Positions 11,527 through 22,955 of a stretch of 64,000 nucleotides of DNA are shown piece after piece. Below the pieces are notes generated by a model, which made no database searches, was not told where the DNA came from, and saw nothing but the letters and a program-made list of their open reading frames with translations. The translations under genes and the position numbers were made by a program. The first letter of the stretch is position 1. Every line of letters begins with the position of its first letter. This DNA is from Monodelphis domestica (lineage: Eukaryota; Chordata; Mammalia; Didelphimorphia; Didelphidae), in contig NC_077231.1 of NCBI RefSeq assembly GCF_027887165.1, positions 190,340,334-190,404,333 of the forward strand, given 5' to 3'.

Positions 11527-14500
11527 TCACCTTCGATTGTACCACAATGTATCAGTCTCTGTGTATAATGTTTTCCTGGTTCTGCTCCTTTCGCTCTGCA
11601 TCACTTCCTGGAGGTTGTTCCAGTTCACATGGAATTCCTCCACTTTATTATTCCTTTTAGCACAATAATATTCCATCACCAACATATACCACAATTTGTT
11701 TAGCCATTCCCCAATTGAGGGGCATCCCCTCATTTTCCAATTTTTGGCCACCACAAAGAGCGCAGCTATGAATATTTTTGTACAAGTCTTTTTGTCCATT
11801 ATCTCTTTGGGGTACAAGCCCAGCAGTGCTATGGCTGGATCAAAGGGCAGACAGTCTTTTATCGCCCTTTGGGCATAGTTCCAAATTGCCCTCCAGAATG
11901 GTTGGATCAATTCACAACTCCACCAGCAATGAATTAATGTCCCCACTTTGCCACATCCCCTCCAGCATTCATTACTTTGCATAGCTGTCATGTTAGCCAA
12001 TCTGCTAGGTGTGAGATGATACCTCAGAGTTGTTTTGATTTGCATCTCTCTGATTATAAGAGATGTAGAGCACTTTTTCATGTGCTTATTAATAGTTTTG
12101 ATTTCTTTGGCTGAGAATTGCCTGTTCATGTCCCTTGCCCATTTGTCAATTGGAGAATGGCTTGATTTTTTGTACAATTGATTTAGTTCTTTATAAATTT
12201 TAGTAATTAAACCCTTGTCAGAGGTTTTTATGAAGATTGTTTCCCAATTTGTTGCTACCCTTCTGATTTTGGTTACATTGGTTTTGTTTGTACAAAAACT
12301 TTTTAATTTGATGTAATCCAGATTATTTATTTTGCATTTTGTAATTCTTTCTAATTCTTGCTTGGTTTTGAAGTATTTCCCTTCCCAAAGGTCTGACATG
12401 TATACTATTCTGTGTTCGCCTAATTTTCTTATAGTTTCTTTCTTTATGTTCAAGTCATTCATCCATTTTGAATTTATCTTGGTGTAGGGTGTGAGGTGTT
12501 GATCTAAGCCTAATCTTTCCCACACTGTCCTCCAATTTTCCCAACAGTTTTTATGAAATAGTGGATTTTTGTCCCAAAAGCTGGGATCTTTGGGTTTGTC
12601 ATATACTGTCTTGCTGAGGTTGCTTGCCCCCAGTCTATTCCACTGATCCTCCTTTCTGTCTCTTAGCCAGTACCAAATTGTTTTGATGACCGCTGCTTTA
12701 TAATATAGTCTGAGATCTGGGACTGCAAGACCCCCTTCCTTTGTATTTTTTTTCATTAATTCCCTGGGTATCCTTGATCTTTTGTTTTTCCAAATGAACT
12801 TTGTTATGTTTTTTTCTAAATCAGTAAAAAAAATTTTTGGGAGTTCCATGGGTATGGCACTAAATAGATAGATGAGTTTGGGTAGGATGGTCATTTTTAT
12901 TATATTGGCTCGTCCTACCCATGAGCAGTTAATGTTCTTCCAATTGTTCAAGTCTAGTTTTAGTTGTGTGGAAAGTGTTTTGTAGTTGTGTTCATATAGA
13001 TCCTGTGTTTGTCTCGGGAGATAGATTCCTAAGTATTTTATTTTGTCTTGGGTAATTTTGAATGGGATTTCTCTTTCTAGTTCTTGCTGCTGAGCTGTGT
13101 TGGAATTATATAGAAATGCTGATGACTTATGTGGGTTTATTTTGTATCCTGCAACTTTGCTAAAGTTGTTGATTATTTCAATTAACTTTTTGGTTGAATC
13201 TCTAGGATTCTTTAAGTAGACCATCATGTCATCTGCAAAGAGTGATAATTTGGTCTCCTCCTTGCCTATTTTGATGCCTTCAATTTCTTTTTCTTCTCTA
13301 ATTGCTACTGCTAGTGTTTCTAATACAATGTCAAATAATAGAGGTGATAATGGGCATCCTTGTTTCACTCCTGATCTTAATGGGAATGGATTTAGTTTAT
13401 CCCCATTGCAGATGATATTAGCTGATGGTTTTAGATATATACTGTTTATTATTTTTAGGAATGACCCTTCTATTCCTATGCTTTCTAGTGTTTTTAGTAG
13501 GAATGGGTGTTGTATTTTATCAAAGGCTTTTTCTGCATCTATTGAGATAATCATGTGATTCTTGTTGGTTTGCTTGTTGATGTGGTCAATTATGTGGATA
13601 GTTTTCCTAATGTTGAACCAGCCCTGCATCCCTGGTATGAATCCTACTTGATCATGGTGGATGACCCTTCTAATCACTTGCTGGAGTCTTTTTGCTAGTA
13701 TCCTATTTAAGATTTTTGCATCTATATTCATTAGGGAGATTGGCCTATAGTTTTCTTTCTCTGTTTTTGGCCTGCCTGGCTTTGGAATTAGTACCATGCT
13801 TGTGTCATAAAAGGAGTTTGGTAGGACTCCCTCTTTGCTTATTATGTCGAATAGTTTGTGTAATATTGGGGTTAACTGTTCTCTGAATGTTTGATAGAAT
13901 TCACTGGTGAATCCATCAGGCCCTGGGGATTTTTTCTTAGGCAGTTCTTTGATGGCTTGATGGATTTCAATTTCTGATATGGGATTATTTAAGAAAACTA
14001 TTTCTTCTTCTGTTAGTCTAGGCAATTTATATTTTTGTAAATATTCATCCATATCACCTAGATTGGTAAATTTATTGCCATATAGTTGGGCAAAGTAGTT
14101 TTTAATGATTGCCTTAATTTCCTCTTCATTTGAGGTGAGATCCCCCTTTTCATCCTTGATGCTATTAATTTGCCTTTCTTCTTTCCTTTTTTTAATTAAA
14201 TTAACCAGTACTTTGTCTATTTTGTCTGTTTTTTCAAAGTACCAGCTTCTAGTCTTGTTTATTAGCTCAATAGTTCTGTCACTTTCTATTTTATTAATTT
14301 CTCCCTTAATTTTTAGGATCTCTAGTATGGTTTTCTTCTGGGGGTTTTTAATTTGTTCATTCTCAAGTTTTTTGATTTGCATTTCCAATTCCTTGGTCTC
14401 TGTCCTCCCTAATTTGTTAATATATGCACTCAGGGATATGAATTTTCCTCTAAGTACTGCCTTGGCTGCATCCCATAAGGTTTGAAAGGATGTTTCGCCA

Positions 14501-15333
14501 TTGTCATTTTCTTCAACGAAATTGTTAATTGTTTCTATGATTTCTTCTCTAACTAAATGGTTTTGGAGTATCATGTTATTTAATTTCCAATTAATTTTTG
14601 ATTTGGGTCTCCATGTACCCTTGCCGATCAATATTTTAATTGCCTTGTGATCTGAAAAGGCTGCAGTTAATATTTCTGCTTTTCTGCATTTAAGTGCCAT
14701 GTTTCTATGACATAGTGTATGATCTATTTTTGTGAATGTGCCATGTGGTGCTGAAAAGAAGGTGTATTCTTTTTTGTCCCTATTTATTTTTCTCCATATG
14801 TCTATTAATTCTAATTTTTCTAAGATTTCATTCACCTCTTTTACCTCTTTCTTATTTATTTTTTGATTTGATTTATCTAAATTTGATAGTGGTTGGTTCA
14901 AGTCTCCCACTAATATGGTTTTACTGTCTAATTCCTCCTTCAATTCTCCTAGTTTCTCTATTAAAAATTTGGATGCTATACCATTTGGTGCATACATGTT
15001 GATTAGTGATATTTCCTCATTGTCTATACTTCCTTTTAGCAGAATATATTTACCTTCCCTGTCCCTTTTGATCAGGTCTATTTGTACTTTGGCTTTGTCA
15101 GATATCATGATTGCAACTCCTGCCTTCTTTCTATCGGTTGAGGCCCAAAAGGTCTTACTCCAACCTTTAATTCTAACCTTGTGAGTGTCAACCCGTCTCA
15201 TATGTGTTTCTTGAAGACAACATATGGTAGGGTTTTGTGTTCTAATCCAATCTGCTATTTGTCTGCGTTTTATGGGTGAGTTCATCCCATTCACGTTCAA
15301 AGTTATGATTGTTATTTGTGGATTCGCTGGCAT
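11527..15333 (-). CDS. L1 ORF2 protein: endonuclease and reverse transcriptase
   Basis: This 1268-residue open frame encodes L1 ORF2p, which nicks target DNA and reverse-transcribes L1 RNA at the nick. An APE-type endonuclease fills about residues 5-240, with catalytic residues in place: N13 (LNVNG), E42 (QETH), D144 and N146 (GDLN), D204 and the SDH at 227-229. The reverse transcriptase follows, with PGPDGF, the RT core and LFADD near residue 700. A C-terminal CX3CX7HX4C motif is complete. Length is close to that of other mammalian ORF2p (about 1275). The start codon is the only one upstream of the first conserved strand ([10 protein letters not shown]). No stop, frameshift or lost motif is visible. 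ORF1 lies 686 bp upstream, an unusually large gap. Shadow frames on the opposite strand are not genes. Confidence 0.95.
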   Translation of the reverse strand: MPANPQITIITLNVNGMNSPIKRRQIADWIRTQNPTICCLQETHMRRVDTHKVRIKGWSKTFWASTDRKKAGVAIMISDKAKVQIDLIKRDREGKYILLKGSIDNEEISLINMYAPNGIASKFLIEKLGELKEELDSKTILVGDLNQPLSNLDKSNQKINKKEVKEVNEILEKLELIDIWRKINRDKKEYTFFSAPHGTFTKIDHTLCHRNMALKCRKAEILTAAFSDHKAIKILIGKGTWRPKSKINWKLNNMILQNHLVREEIIETINNFVEENDNGETSFQTLWDAAKAVLRGKFISLSAYINKLGRTETKELEMQIKKLENEQIKNPQKKTILEILKIKGEINKIESDRTIELINKTRSWYFEKTDKIDKVLVNLIKKRKEERQINSIKDEKGDLTSNEEEIKAIIKNYFAQLYGNKFTNLGDMDEYLQKYKLPRLTEEEIVFLNNPISEIEIHQAIKELPKKKSPGPDGFTSEFYQTFREQLTPILHKLFDIISKEGVLPNSFYDTSMVLIPKPGRPKTEKENYRPISLMNIDAKILNRILAKRLQQVIRRVIHHDQVGFIPGMQGWFNIRKTIHIIDHINKQTNKNHMIISIDAEKAFDKIQHPFLLKTLESIGIEGSFLKIINSIYLKPSANIICNGDKLNPFPLRSGVKQGCPLSPLLFDIVLETLAVAIREEKEIEGIKIGKEETKLSLFADDMMVYLKNPRDSTKKLIEIINNFSKVAGYKINPHKSSAFLYNSNTAQQQELEREIPFKITQDKIKYLGIYLPRQTQDLYEHNYKTLSTQLKLDLNNWKNINCSWVGRANIIKMTILPKLIYLFSAIPMELPKIFFTDLEKNITKFIWKNKRSRIPRELMKKNTKEGGLAVPDLRLYYKAAVIKTIWYWLRDRKEDQWNRLGASNLSKTVYDKPKDPSFWDKNPLFHKNCWENWRTVWERLGLDQHLTPYTKINSKWMNDLNIKKETIRKLGEHRIVYMSDLWEGKYFKTKQELERITKCKINNLDYIKLKSFCTNKTNVTKIRRVATNWETIFIKTSDKGLITKIYKELNQLYKKSSHSPIDKWARDMNRQFSAKEIKTINKHMKKCSTSLIIREMQIKTTLRYHLTPSRLANMTAMQSNECWRGCGKVGTLIHCWWSCELIQPFWRAIWNYAQRAIKDCLPFDPAIALLGLYPKEIMDKKTCTKIFIAALFVVAKNWKMRGCPSIGEWLNKLWYMLVMEYYCAKRNNKVEEFHVNWNNLQEVMQSERSRTRKTLYTETDTLWYNRR

Positions 15334-16019
15334 TTTGATGTCTTCCCCTAGTTCTGACCTTTCTTCTTTAGCTTTCTCCTTTTGAACCAGTGATTTACTT
15401 TAGGTCAGTCCCCCTAGTCCCCTCCCTTGAGATGCTTCCCTTTCTAGCCCCTCCCTTTTTATGCTCCCTTCCCCTCCCCCCTCTCCTTCCCTCCCTTTTT
15501 GTGCTCCCTCCCCCCTCCCCCTCCTTAATTTTCCTTTCTTTCTTGCCCTAATGGATAAGATAGAATTCAGGATCCCACTGGATCTAGATGTTCTTCCCTC
15601 TCAGATTTGATTTCACTGAGAGTAAGGTTTAAGTACTTCCACTTCACGCTCTCTTCCTCTCCTTCTCATATGAGAGTTCTTCCCCTCCCCTTCCCATGTG
15701 TATCTTTATATGGGAAAGTTTATTCTATTGATTCCCCCCCTATTTCTTGAAGTTAATCTTAGTATTATCACGGTTCCCCCCTCCCTTTTCCTTTTTTTGC
15801 CCCAACTTTCCCCAAATCTTCTTGATTCCCCAATCTTTCCCTATGCATGTTTCTTCTAACTACTCTTATGATGATACAATTTATGAGAGTTACACAAAAC
15901 ATTTTCCCCACATATTAATATATATAATTAGATGTAAATGTAGTCCTTATAGAAGAGAGTTTGACTTAAAGAGAAAGATAAGATTTATCTCCTTTTCCCT
16001 TTCTTTCATATTTACCTTT
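15334..16019 (-). other. Long purine-rich spacer between L1 ORF1 and ORF2
   Basis: The gap is 686 bp, compared with tens of bases in human and mouse L1. In the sense strand it is strongly purine-rich with several G-rich runs (seen as CCCTCCCC-type tracts at about 15400-15520 and 15680-15830). No conserved frame crosses it. The decayed L1 at 37.6-45.3 kb has a similar G/A-rich spacer, so it is a shared family trait. Confidence 0.8.
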
Positions 16020-17003
16020 TCATGTTTCTCTTGCTTTCTGTGCTTGGATATCGAACTTTCCACAGAGCTCTGGTCTTTTCTTAGCAAATGCTTGGAAATC
16101 TTCTATTTTGTTGAATGCCCATACTTTCCCCTGGAAGTATATAGTCAGTTTTGCTGGGTAGTTGATTCTTGGTTGGAGACCCAGCTCTCTTGCCTTTCTA
16201 AATATCGTGTTCCATGCTTTGCGGTCTCTTAGTGTGTTAGCCGCTAAGTCATGTGTGATCCTTATGGGAGCCCCCTTGTATCTGAAGCTCCTCTTCTTGG
16301 CTTCTTGTAGGATTTTCTCCTTTACTTGGAAGCTCTTGAATTTGGCAATTACATTCCTAGGCGTTGTCTTTTGGGGATTTAGTATAGAAGGTGTTCTATG
16401 AATCCTTTCTATTTCTATTTTGCCCCCTTGCTCCAGAACGTGGGGGCAATTTTCTTTTATAATCTCCTCTAGAATAAAATCCAATTTGTTGTTTACCTCT
16501 GGTTTTTCTGGGAGACCGATGATACGGAGATTTTCTCGTCTTCCTCTGTTCTCCAGGTCCGTGACCTTCTCAGTGAGATATTTTCTGTTTTCTTCCAATT
16601 CATTAATTGTTTGGGTTTGCTTTATTGATTCTTGCTGTTTTATCATCTCACTTTCTTCGAGGTCCTTAATTCTGGTCATTAGGGACTGGATTTGCTTTTC
16701 AGCCTTGTCTGCCCTTGTATTGGCTGCTTCGAGTTCTTTTTCCAATTGAGCAGTCTTATCTGTCAGACAGCTGATCTCTTTCTCCCATTTTTCTTTCCAG
16801 AAGGTTTCCATCTTTTGGATAAGTTCCAGTTTGAGATCTTCCAGAGCTTGTTGATAGTTTCCATTTTGGGAGGCGTGTTCTGAATTTTTTTGGATTTCCT
16901 CTTCATTCTCCTCTTTCCCTTGGGTACTTCCACCATAAAAGTTTTCAATAGTCACTTTTTTCCCTTTCTTCCTGGAGGCTTGATTTTGGGCCATGTGAGC
17001 CAT
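16020..17003 (-). CDS. L1 ORF1 protein: RNA-binding chaperone
   Basis: This 327-residue open frame encodes L1 ORF1p, the trimeric nucleic-acid chaperone that coats L1 RNA. A basic, polar N-terminus with KKGKK precedes a long heptad-rich coiled coil (about residues 50-155). An RRM-type domain follows, starting at RRENLRIIGLPE. The C-terminal domain carries the conserved TPRNVIAKF block and the basic RFRYKGAP-like segment followed by RITHDLAA, ending near RINYPAKLTIYF. Length is similar to human ORF1p (338). The start was placed at the first Met; a second Met lies three residues in (MAHM), and either could serve. The frame is fully open. It precedes ORF2 on the same transcript. Confidence 0.93.
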   Translation of the reverse strand: MAHMAQNQASRKKGKKVTIENFYGGSTQGKEENEEEIQKNSEHASQNGNYQQALEDLKLELIQKMETFWKEKWEKEISCLTDKTAQLEKELEAANTRADKAEKQIQSLMTRIKDLEESEMIKQQESIKQTQTINELEENRKYLTEKVTDLENRGRRENLRIIGLPEKPEVNNKLDFILEEIIKENCPHVLEQGGKIEIERIHRTPSILNPQKTTPRNVIAKFKSFQVKEKILQEAKKRSFRYKGAPIRITHDLAANTLRDRKAWNTIFRKARELGLQPRINYPAKLTIYFQGKVWAFNKIEDFQAFAKKRPELCGKFDIQAQKARET

Positions 17004-17555
17004 CCCTTTGGTGGTTTTATTTCCCTTTCCTTTTTGGTCTGGGGTCTGGGTTATAAGAGCGGTTTTTCTGTGAATTTAGGTTGCTTCAGACTAGTTCTTC
17101 CCAGCCTCCGAGCCCAGGTATTCAGCTCCGCCCAGATAATCCGTGCGCCTTGTTCAGCGCAGCCCGCCCGAAGTCCGCTGGCTTCTCCAGTGAAAGCGCC
17201 CTGAGACGTTTTTTCCTGGCAGTCCCCAGATCCCAAGGACCCTGGAGTGCCCCCCCAGACAGAGACGCTCCCCACTCACTCGCTGTCCCGGTGAGCGCTC
17301 AGGTAGCTCACTCTGGTTTAGTGGGGGAGGTGGGGTGGGGGAAGGGCGGCTCAGTTCACTTTTCTGTGCAAGCTTTTCCTTCTTATTTTAGTGTGGAAAT
17401 GTTCAAGCCCCACGTACCTTTGCCTCTGTGGGGTACTGGGGAGTCCTTCTGTTCCTCCAAAGGTGATTTTATGCTCCTTTGATGTAGTCTATTTCGTTCG
17501 GTGCTGGGGAGAGGAAACGTGCCGCGTCTAGATTGCAGCCATGATTACCCGGAAG
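17004..17555 (-). promoter_or_regulatory. L1 5' UTR / internal promoter
   Basis: This 552-bp GC- and CpG-rich leader ends at the target duplication. In sense orientation the element begins CTTCCGGGTAATCATGGCTG, giving an ETS-like core at +1 to +8 and a YY1-like ATGGC at +14 to +18. YY1 at the same place in human L1 sets the start of transcription; the role here is inferred. No tandem monomers are visible, unlike the older L1 at 37.6 kb. Confidence 0.75.
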
Positions 17556-17571
17556 TTCTACTTTATCTTTT
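17556..17571. repeat. Target-site duplication of the full-length L1 (right copy)
   Basis: Identical to 11130-11145. Together they define the exact element ends. Confidence 0.9.
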
Positions 17572-17925
17572 ATAGTTGCTTGTATTGCTTGGTTTGGTGA
17601 GGAACACATACTGCCCCTATACCTGTAAGAGGTACATGATCTGCTTTGCTTCTAATTTTTATATAGTATGGTCTTAAAGATTAAGGTCGCATACCCATTA
17701 GAATGTATTATGGAGTATGTATTATGGACTATAATGTACAGTATTGCTCTAAGCCTAATTTTTGCCAAGCAGCTGTCCAGTTTTCCTAACAGTTTTATAA
17801 ATATGCAGTTCTTTCCAATGTAATTTATGTTTCCAGCTCATCAAAAGCTAGTTCATTGAATCTCATTGTTTCTGATTCTCCCTCCTCTAGTCTGTTCCAC
17901 TGACCTACTTTGTTTATCTTTAAAC
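17572..17925 (-). mobile_element. Old L1 ORF2 (right piece)
   Basis: It resumes the old L1 after the young insertion. TCTAAGCCTAATTTTTGCCA and TCTGTTCCACTGACCTA match the young L1 near 12.5-12.65 kb. No frame survives. Confidence 0.7.
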
Positions 17926-20270
17926 AAAGTTTTAAACCTTTTTTAAAAGGAGAAACTAGCTACAGTCTTTGATATACAAATCTATCCAGAAACAAATCTC
18001 TAGATAATTCCTGGAGAAAATACAGTGGTCAGGAAAATCTCATGTATGAATCAAAAGTGATAATTTGGTAAGGTTCAGTATATCAGTGGAAGGAGATTTC
18101 ATGCAAAAATTATACAAGGTTAATAAAACAGTAGTGGCTTAATAGTAATAGGAGTTGTCTGAAGAGCAAAGCAGTTAAATAATGCACATATACTTTCATA
18201 ACAAGGAAGTGCCAGAGGCAGAGTCTGAACCTAGTTCTTCCTGACTCATTATGCCCCAAAGCCTTCACATGAAAGCATCATCATTTGTTTAATTATTGCA
18301 ATTATTTTACTTCCTGATCATATCTTCTTTTCATCCCATTCATTCCTCTATATTGAAATTGATTCTGACCTGTGATCTAACAAAGGATCCTAAAATGATG
18401 GTTTCACTTTATAAAGGCAATTTATTGGGTAAGGACTCTTACAACAATAAAGATTTGTTTCCCATTTCCTAAGATATAGTCAGTTTCATTTTGTGTAATG
18501 TTATCTGGTGAACCACATATCTCTTGGGGTCTCTTCCAACTCCTGTTCTGACAAAATATTCATACTATAAAGGAGCCATGTTCCTATATAGTATATAAGC
18601 CTCCTAGATTTCTTAATCTGGAGCCATATTTTCTACTCTATTTTTTACAACCCTTCCCTTTTCCTATGTTTGCATCAAAGCATTCAAATTATTTATTTTA
18701 GATGGTTTTATAGAGTTCTTTGTAGAATTTCACTACCCCCTTATCCTGTTCAATATATAGGCATGTAACTTTTAATTTTCTTCATGGTGGTCTTTTAATA
18801 AATGTTCTTTATCAGCACTGTAATACAAGATGAGTAAGTGTCCTGTGGAATAACAAAATAACTCTACTATCTTTTTTATTTGTCTAAAAATAGTTTAACT
18901 ACAACTTTTTTCTGTCTTCTAATTTCATTCATAGTAAGAACATCAATATTGATAGATAGAACTAATGTCTCTCAGTTGTATATCTTCTCACTCATTTCTG
19001 AACAAAGATATATTCGAGTACCAATAAGCACATCAATATTTATAGAAGATTTTAAAATTTGGGAAGTCAACAACCTCTCTGTCCCCTTTCCTATACCTCT
19101 GCCACTATCAATACAGGAGCAGAACAGGCTAGTTTGTATTAAAATTATTTTTAGTTTGGAGGATTTCCATAGCCAAATAATTCATAATTTAGTGGCCAGT
19201 TCACTGTTCTAGGGTCTCTGCATCCTTAGATAACTGGCCTGCAGAAAGCAGACAGAATGTCACAGGACTACATTAGAATCTTTTCAGACCTATATGGGAA
19301 CTTTCTATATAGTACTTCTAAAATAGCCTTCCAGAATCCAGGGATACTCCATAAAACGAGGACACATTGTAATAAGACCTTATGGAAGATATTATCTTTA
19401 ATAATATAAACTATTAATTAATTAAATAATTATTACTTGAAATTTGCAATATCAACTATATCAAGTAAAATCACATGTAGGGTAAAAATTAAAATCATCT
19501 TAGTAGATGCTAATAAAACACAATACACATTAAGTAAGCATAGTACCTTAAAAAATTTGGTACCATAATCAAGTATTATAAGTAACAAGGAATCTTTCCC
19601 CCTTTGAACATGTCTACTCACTCTCACTATTGTTGTTTGATATTATCCTGGAAGTGCTAATCATAAAATAAAACAAGAAAAACAACAACAACAATAACAA
19701 ATAAAAGAGGTTCAAATGTCTATCAGCAGATGAATTAATGGTTTATTTAGAAGACCAAAGAAATATATTGGAAGCTCCCAAGAAAATGAAATTCTAAAGA
19801 CACAAAGAAATAATTCCAATGGCAAAGAAAGGGAGAATTGCCTAAATAGATCAGTGTGTCCACAAAGGGGACTCACAATGCAAATTAAATTTTTAAAAGA
19901 CATGCAGCAAAGATAGAAACAAGAGAACATAATAACAATGGCATGTTCTTATGAGAATAGTACCAAAACAAGATTTTGTTTTGTTTTTGTTTTTGTTTCA
20001 TGCTACACTGGAGAAAAGAGAGTGATAGGACCAGAAATTGGGGTAAATAGGATGATGACAAGGGAAGATTGAGTGAAAGTAGAACTACTCAACTTCTATT
20101 TTGTTTGTTTTCTATGTCATTGGGACTGACCAAAAAGGACAGATAAAAAAATAGATAACAAGGATTTGATATCTAAGGTCAGTAAAAAGATACTAAAAGA
20201 TCGCCTAGGTGTTCTTAATTAGTCTAATCCATCAGTCCCAGATATCTTAACTCTAGCCTTAGAAACTGAA
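17926..20270. other. Unassigned intergenic sequence with a MIR scrap
   Basis: A probable antisense MIR fragment lies at about 18205-18290 (GCCAGAGGCAGAGTCTGAAC). The rest, including T-rich 18300-19250, looks like old decayed repeat but I cannot name it. A 110-residue frame at 18880-19212 shows no domain. Confidence 0.4.
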
Positions 20271-20274
20271 AGAA

Positions 20275-21060
20275 TCAATCAACTGAAAAGCATTTATTAA
20301 ATAGCTACTAAGTTCCAAACAGTATTTAGGTGTTTAGGCATACAAATACAAAGAATATATATATATATACATATATATATATGTGTGTATGTGTATTATA
20401 TATATAGATATAATGTAAGCTCTTTGACATATATACACATATAAAAATCAATAAAAATAAAAAAGAATTTAGTCAAATAAAAAGGTAGTTAAAGAAGGGA
20501 AGCACTCTTGGGAACAGGTCAGGAAAGGTTTCATTGTAGGTGGAACATGAATTATCTCTTGGTGGAGCAAAATGGTTCGATGAGACAAGCGGAGAAAGGG
20601 AGTGTATTCTAGGCACAGTGAAGGAATTGAGATAGGAGCTAGAATGGTTTATGAACTGAGAGAAGAAACACAGAGTAGAAGGGGGGGAGTAATGAACAAT
20701 GTTTCTGGAAAGATAAGTTAATGCCAGGTTGTAAAAAGTTTTAAAAGCTCAACACAGCAGTTTGCTGTATTTTAAAAGCAGTGGGAAACTTTGGAAATGT
20801 ATTGACTAGTAGAGTGGTCAGATCTGAAATTAAGGAAAATCACTTTGGTAGCTCTGTGGCTGAAGGATTGAAGTCGAGATAGGTTTGTATCAAGAAGAGC
20901 AAGTAGGAGATTATTGTAATAATATAGTTGGGAAGTAATGATTGACTGCACTAGGATGACAAGAGTGAAGGGATCGGGTAAGAGAAATTGTGGAGGTAGG
21001 AATGGCAACTGATTAGTGAAGAGGGAGGAATAAAAGCAATAGAGGACGCCAAAATTACAA
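20275..21060 (-). mobile_element. L2/L3-type LINE 3' part with TA-rich tract
   Basis: It opens with AAAAGCATTTATTAAATAGC, the antisense L2/L3 end. It continues with the antisense blocks AGGTTTCATTG and GATCTGAAATTAAGG, a form also seen at 30.3-31.9 kb. An ATATAT/GTGTGT tract at about 20360-20412 interrupts it. Confidence 0.6.
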
Positions 21061-21289
21061 AGCTGAGAAGATGAAGAAAAATAGTGGTGCTTTTAATAGA
21101 AATAGGGAAGTTTGAAAGATGGATGAATTCAGGAGTAAAGATCATAAACAATGTTAAACACAAATTTGATCTATTTTTCCCCTTCTGGGAATTCATTTCT
21201 AGATGGTTCAACTTTTTTTTTCAGAGAAGACGTTATTTAAAATTTTCATTTCTTCATCTACTAATCTATATATTTTTGTCAATATTATA

Positions 21290-21405
21290 AAATCATAGGA
21301 GCATAGATTTAGAGCTACAAAGGAACTTAATGGTCATTGAGTCAAATGATGATGAAGAAACTAAGGTTGAGAGAGGTTTAATGACTTGCCTAGGATAGTA
21401 CAGCT
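21290..21405 (-). mobile_element. MIR3-like SINE fragment
   Basis: TTTAGAGCTACAAAGGAAC followed by GATGAAGAAACTAAGG and TGACTTGCCTAGGATAGTAC is the usual antisense MIR3-type order. It is old and partial. Confidence 0.5.
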
Positions 21406-21414
21406 GTGAATTTT

Positions 21415-22490
21415 CCTTTTTTCATTTTTGATACTGATAATTGGTTTTCTTCTCTTTTAAAAAAATTTTTATTTTCTAAAATTTTATCTATTCTTATTTA
21501 TGAAAATGGAGTATTGTGTGTTTCTTCTATGATTTTAAGATTTCCTATTTTTTGTTTAGTTTTTTTTCTAATTTTTAAGTTGCATTTTAACTTCATTCTT
21601 TGCCTTGGAATATTTTCTTCCTATTTTTAATCAATAAAAATGTTTAGTACCTAACTTTTCCCCTAAGGACTACTTTGGCTTCACCTCAAGAGTTTCAATT
21701 TGTTGTCTCATGGTTATCCTTTTTTTTTTTTTTGGAAAAACATCTATTACTTCTGTGTTTTATTCCTTGAATTCTTATTCTTTAGGTTTAAATTATTTAA
21801 TTTCCAATTAAGTTTGAATCTTTTCTTCAAATGTCCTTTATTCATTAGATTTTTCATTGAATTATGGTCAGCAAGGATGTATTTAATTTATATAACATTA
21901 TTTTATAAAGTTGTTATATGCTAGGTCCAGGTCAGTTTTTTAAAAGGTGCCAATTATAGCTGATATACTTACATATTTATGTATGCAAAGAGCCTATTCT
22001 GCTTCCATTCATCTAGCTTTTCTAATATTCTATTTAGGTTCTTAACTACTTTGTCTATTTTTTGTTATAGTTTTGAAATCTGAAAGGGAGAGCATAAAAT
22101 TGCTCAGCTATTGTTTCATTAGCTTTTCTGTTAAGTACTTGGAGGTTATTCACTTTGTTATTTATAAGTACTGATATTATTTCCTTGACTATGGATTTAT
22201 GGATGCCTTTAAAGATAATGCAATTTCATTCTTTACCTTTTTGACCACATGCATAAATTACTTATGGCTTGACTCATGACTACTATCCCTGATTTTTTTA
22301 AATCACTTGAAACATAATGAATTCCTCTCCAGACTCCCATTTTGACTATGGTTTTGTGTTTCAAATCTAAAGAACATATTGCTGAATCCAGTTTTTTGAT
22401 CCATCTTTCTATCCTCTTCCATTTTGGGGGTGATTTCATCCCATCTCATTCACATTCAGATTATAATTGTTAATTCTGTATCTTGCACTA
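21415..22490 (-). mobile_element. Old L1 fragment, first part of ORF2 (endonuclease region)
   Basis: It aligns by eye with the young L1 at about 14.35-15.33 kb. Its right edge, CATTCACATTCAGATTATAA, corresponds to the codons just before the [10 protein letters not shown] start of ORF2. Several stops and indels kill the frame. T-rich open frames on the + strand are antisense artefacts. Confidence 0.7.
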
Positions 22491-22734
22491 TCATATTTTC
22501 TTAAACTTTTTTTTCTTTTGTTTCCTATGCATTCCTTTCCAAAAAGAAAGAAATTTTAAAAGGTGATGAAAGAAAAGGAATGTGATCAATAATTAGTAAT
22601 CTGAAGTAGACTGCTTCAGTTCCACTGTCTTTCTTTTCTTCACCTAATCTAGATGCTGAATAAAGGAATAATGTTTTAACTCAAAGGAGGATACTTTTGA
22701 TGATGGAGTTTCTGGCCTTATATAGTTTAGTCAG

Positions 22735-22955
22735 TATTGGACCTGGAATCAGGAAGATGTGAGTTCAGATTTGGCTTCAGACATTAGCTATGTGACCCTG
22801 GACAAGACAAACAATACCTATTTGCCTTCATCCACCAAAGAAAGAAAGGGCAAACCAATCCAGGATCTTTGCCAAGAAAACTCCATGGCTAGACTAGCAT
22901 TGATGCGGTATGATCTTTGGGGTCACAAATAATTTGACATGACTGAACAACATTA
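22735..22955 (+). mobile_element. CORE-type SINE with RTE-like tail
   Basis: Order: GGACCTGGAATCAGGAAGAT, GAGTTCAGATTTGGC, TATGTGACCCTGGACAAG, GGCAAACCAATCCAGGATC, TTTGCCAAGAAAACTCC and a GACATGACTGAACAACATT end. This is the same family as 33.6 kb. It is full length but diverged. Confidence 0.7.

Larger units (their letters stand above)
11146..17555 (-). mobile_element. Full-length L1 (LINE-1) retrotransposon, both ORFs intact
   Basis: The element is about 6.41 kb and lies on the minus strand. It comprises a 5' UTR (17004-17555), ORF1 (16020-17003), an inter-ORF spacer (15334-16019), ORF2 (11527-15333), a 3' UTR and a poly-A tail seen as poly-T after 11142. Perfect 16-bp target duplications flank it, and it sits inside an older L1. 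Open ORFs and identical duplications indicate a recent insertion, so it may be retrotransposition-competent; that is inference. Confidence 0.93.

Noticed and set aside
13226..15184. Several open frames on the + strand (63-126 residues)
   Set aside because: They are shadows of the intact L1 ORF2 on the minus strand.
16162..16948. Open frames overlapping L1 ORF1 on both strands
   Set aside because: They lie in other frames of ORF1 and show no independent conservation or start context.
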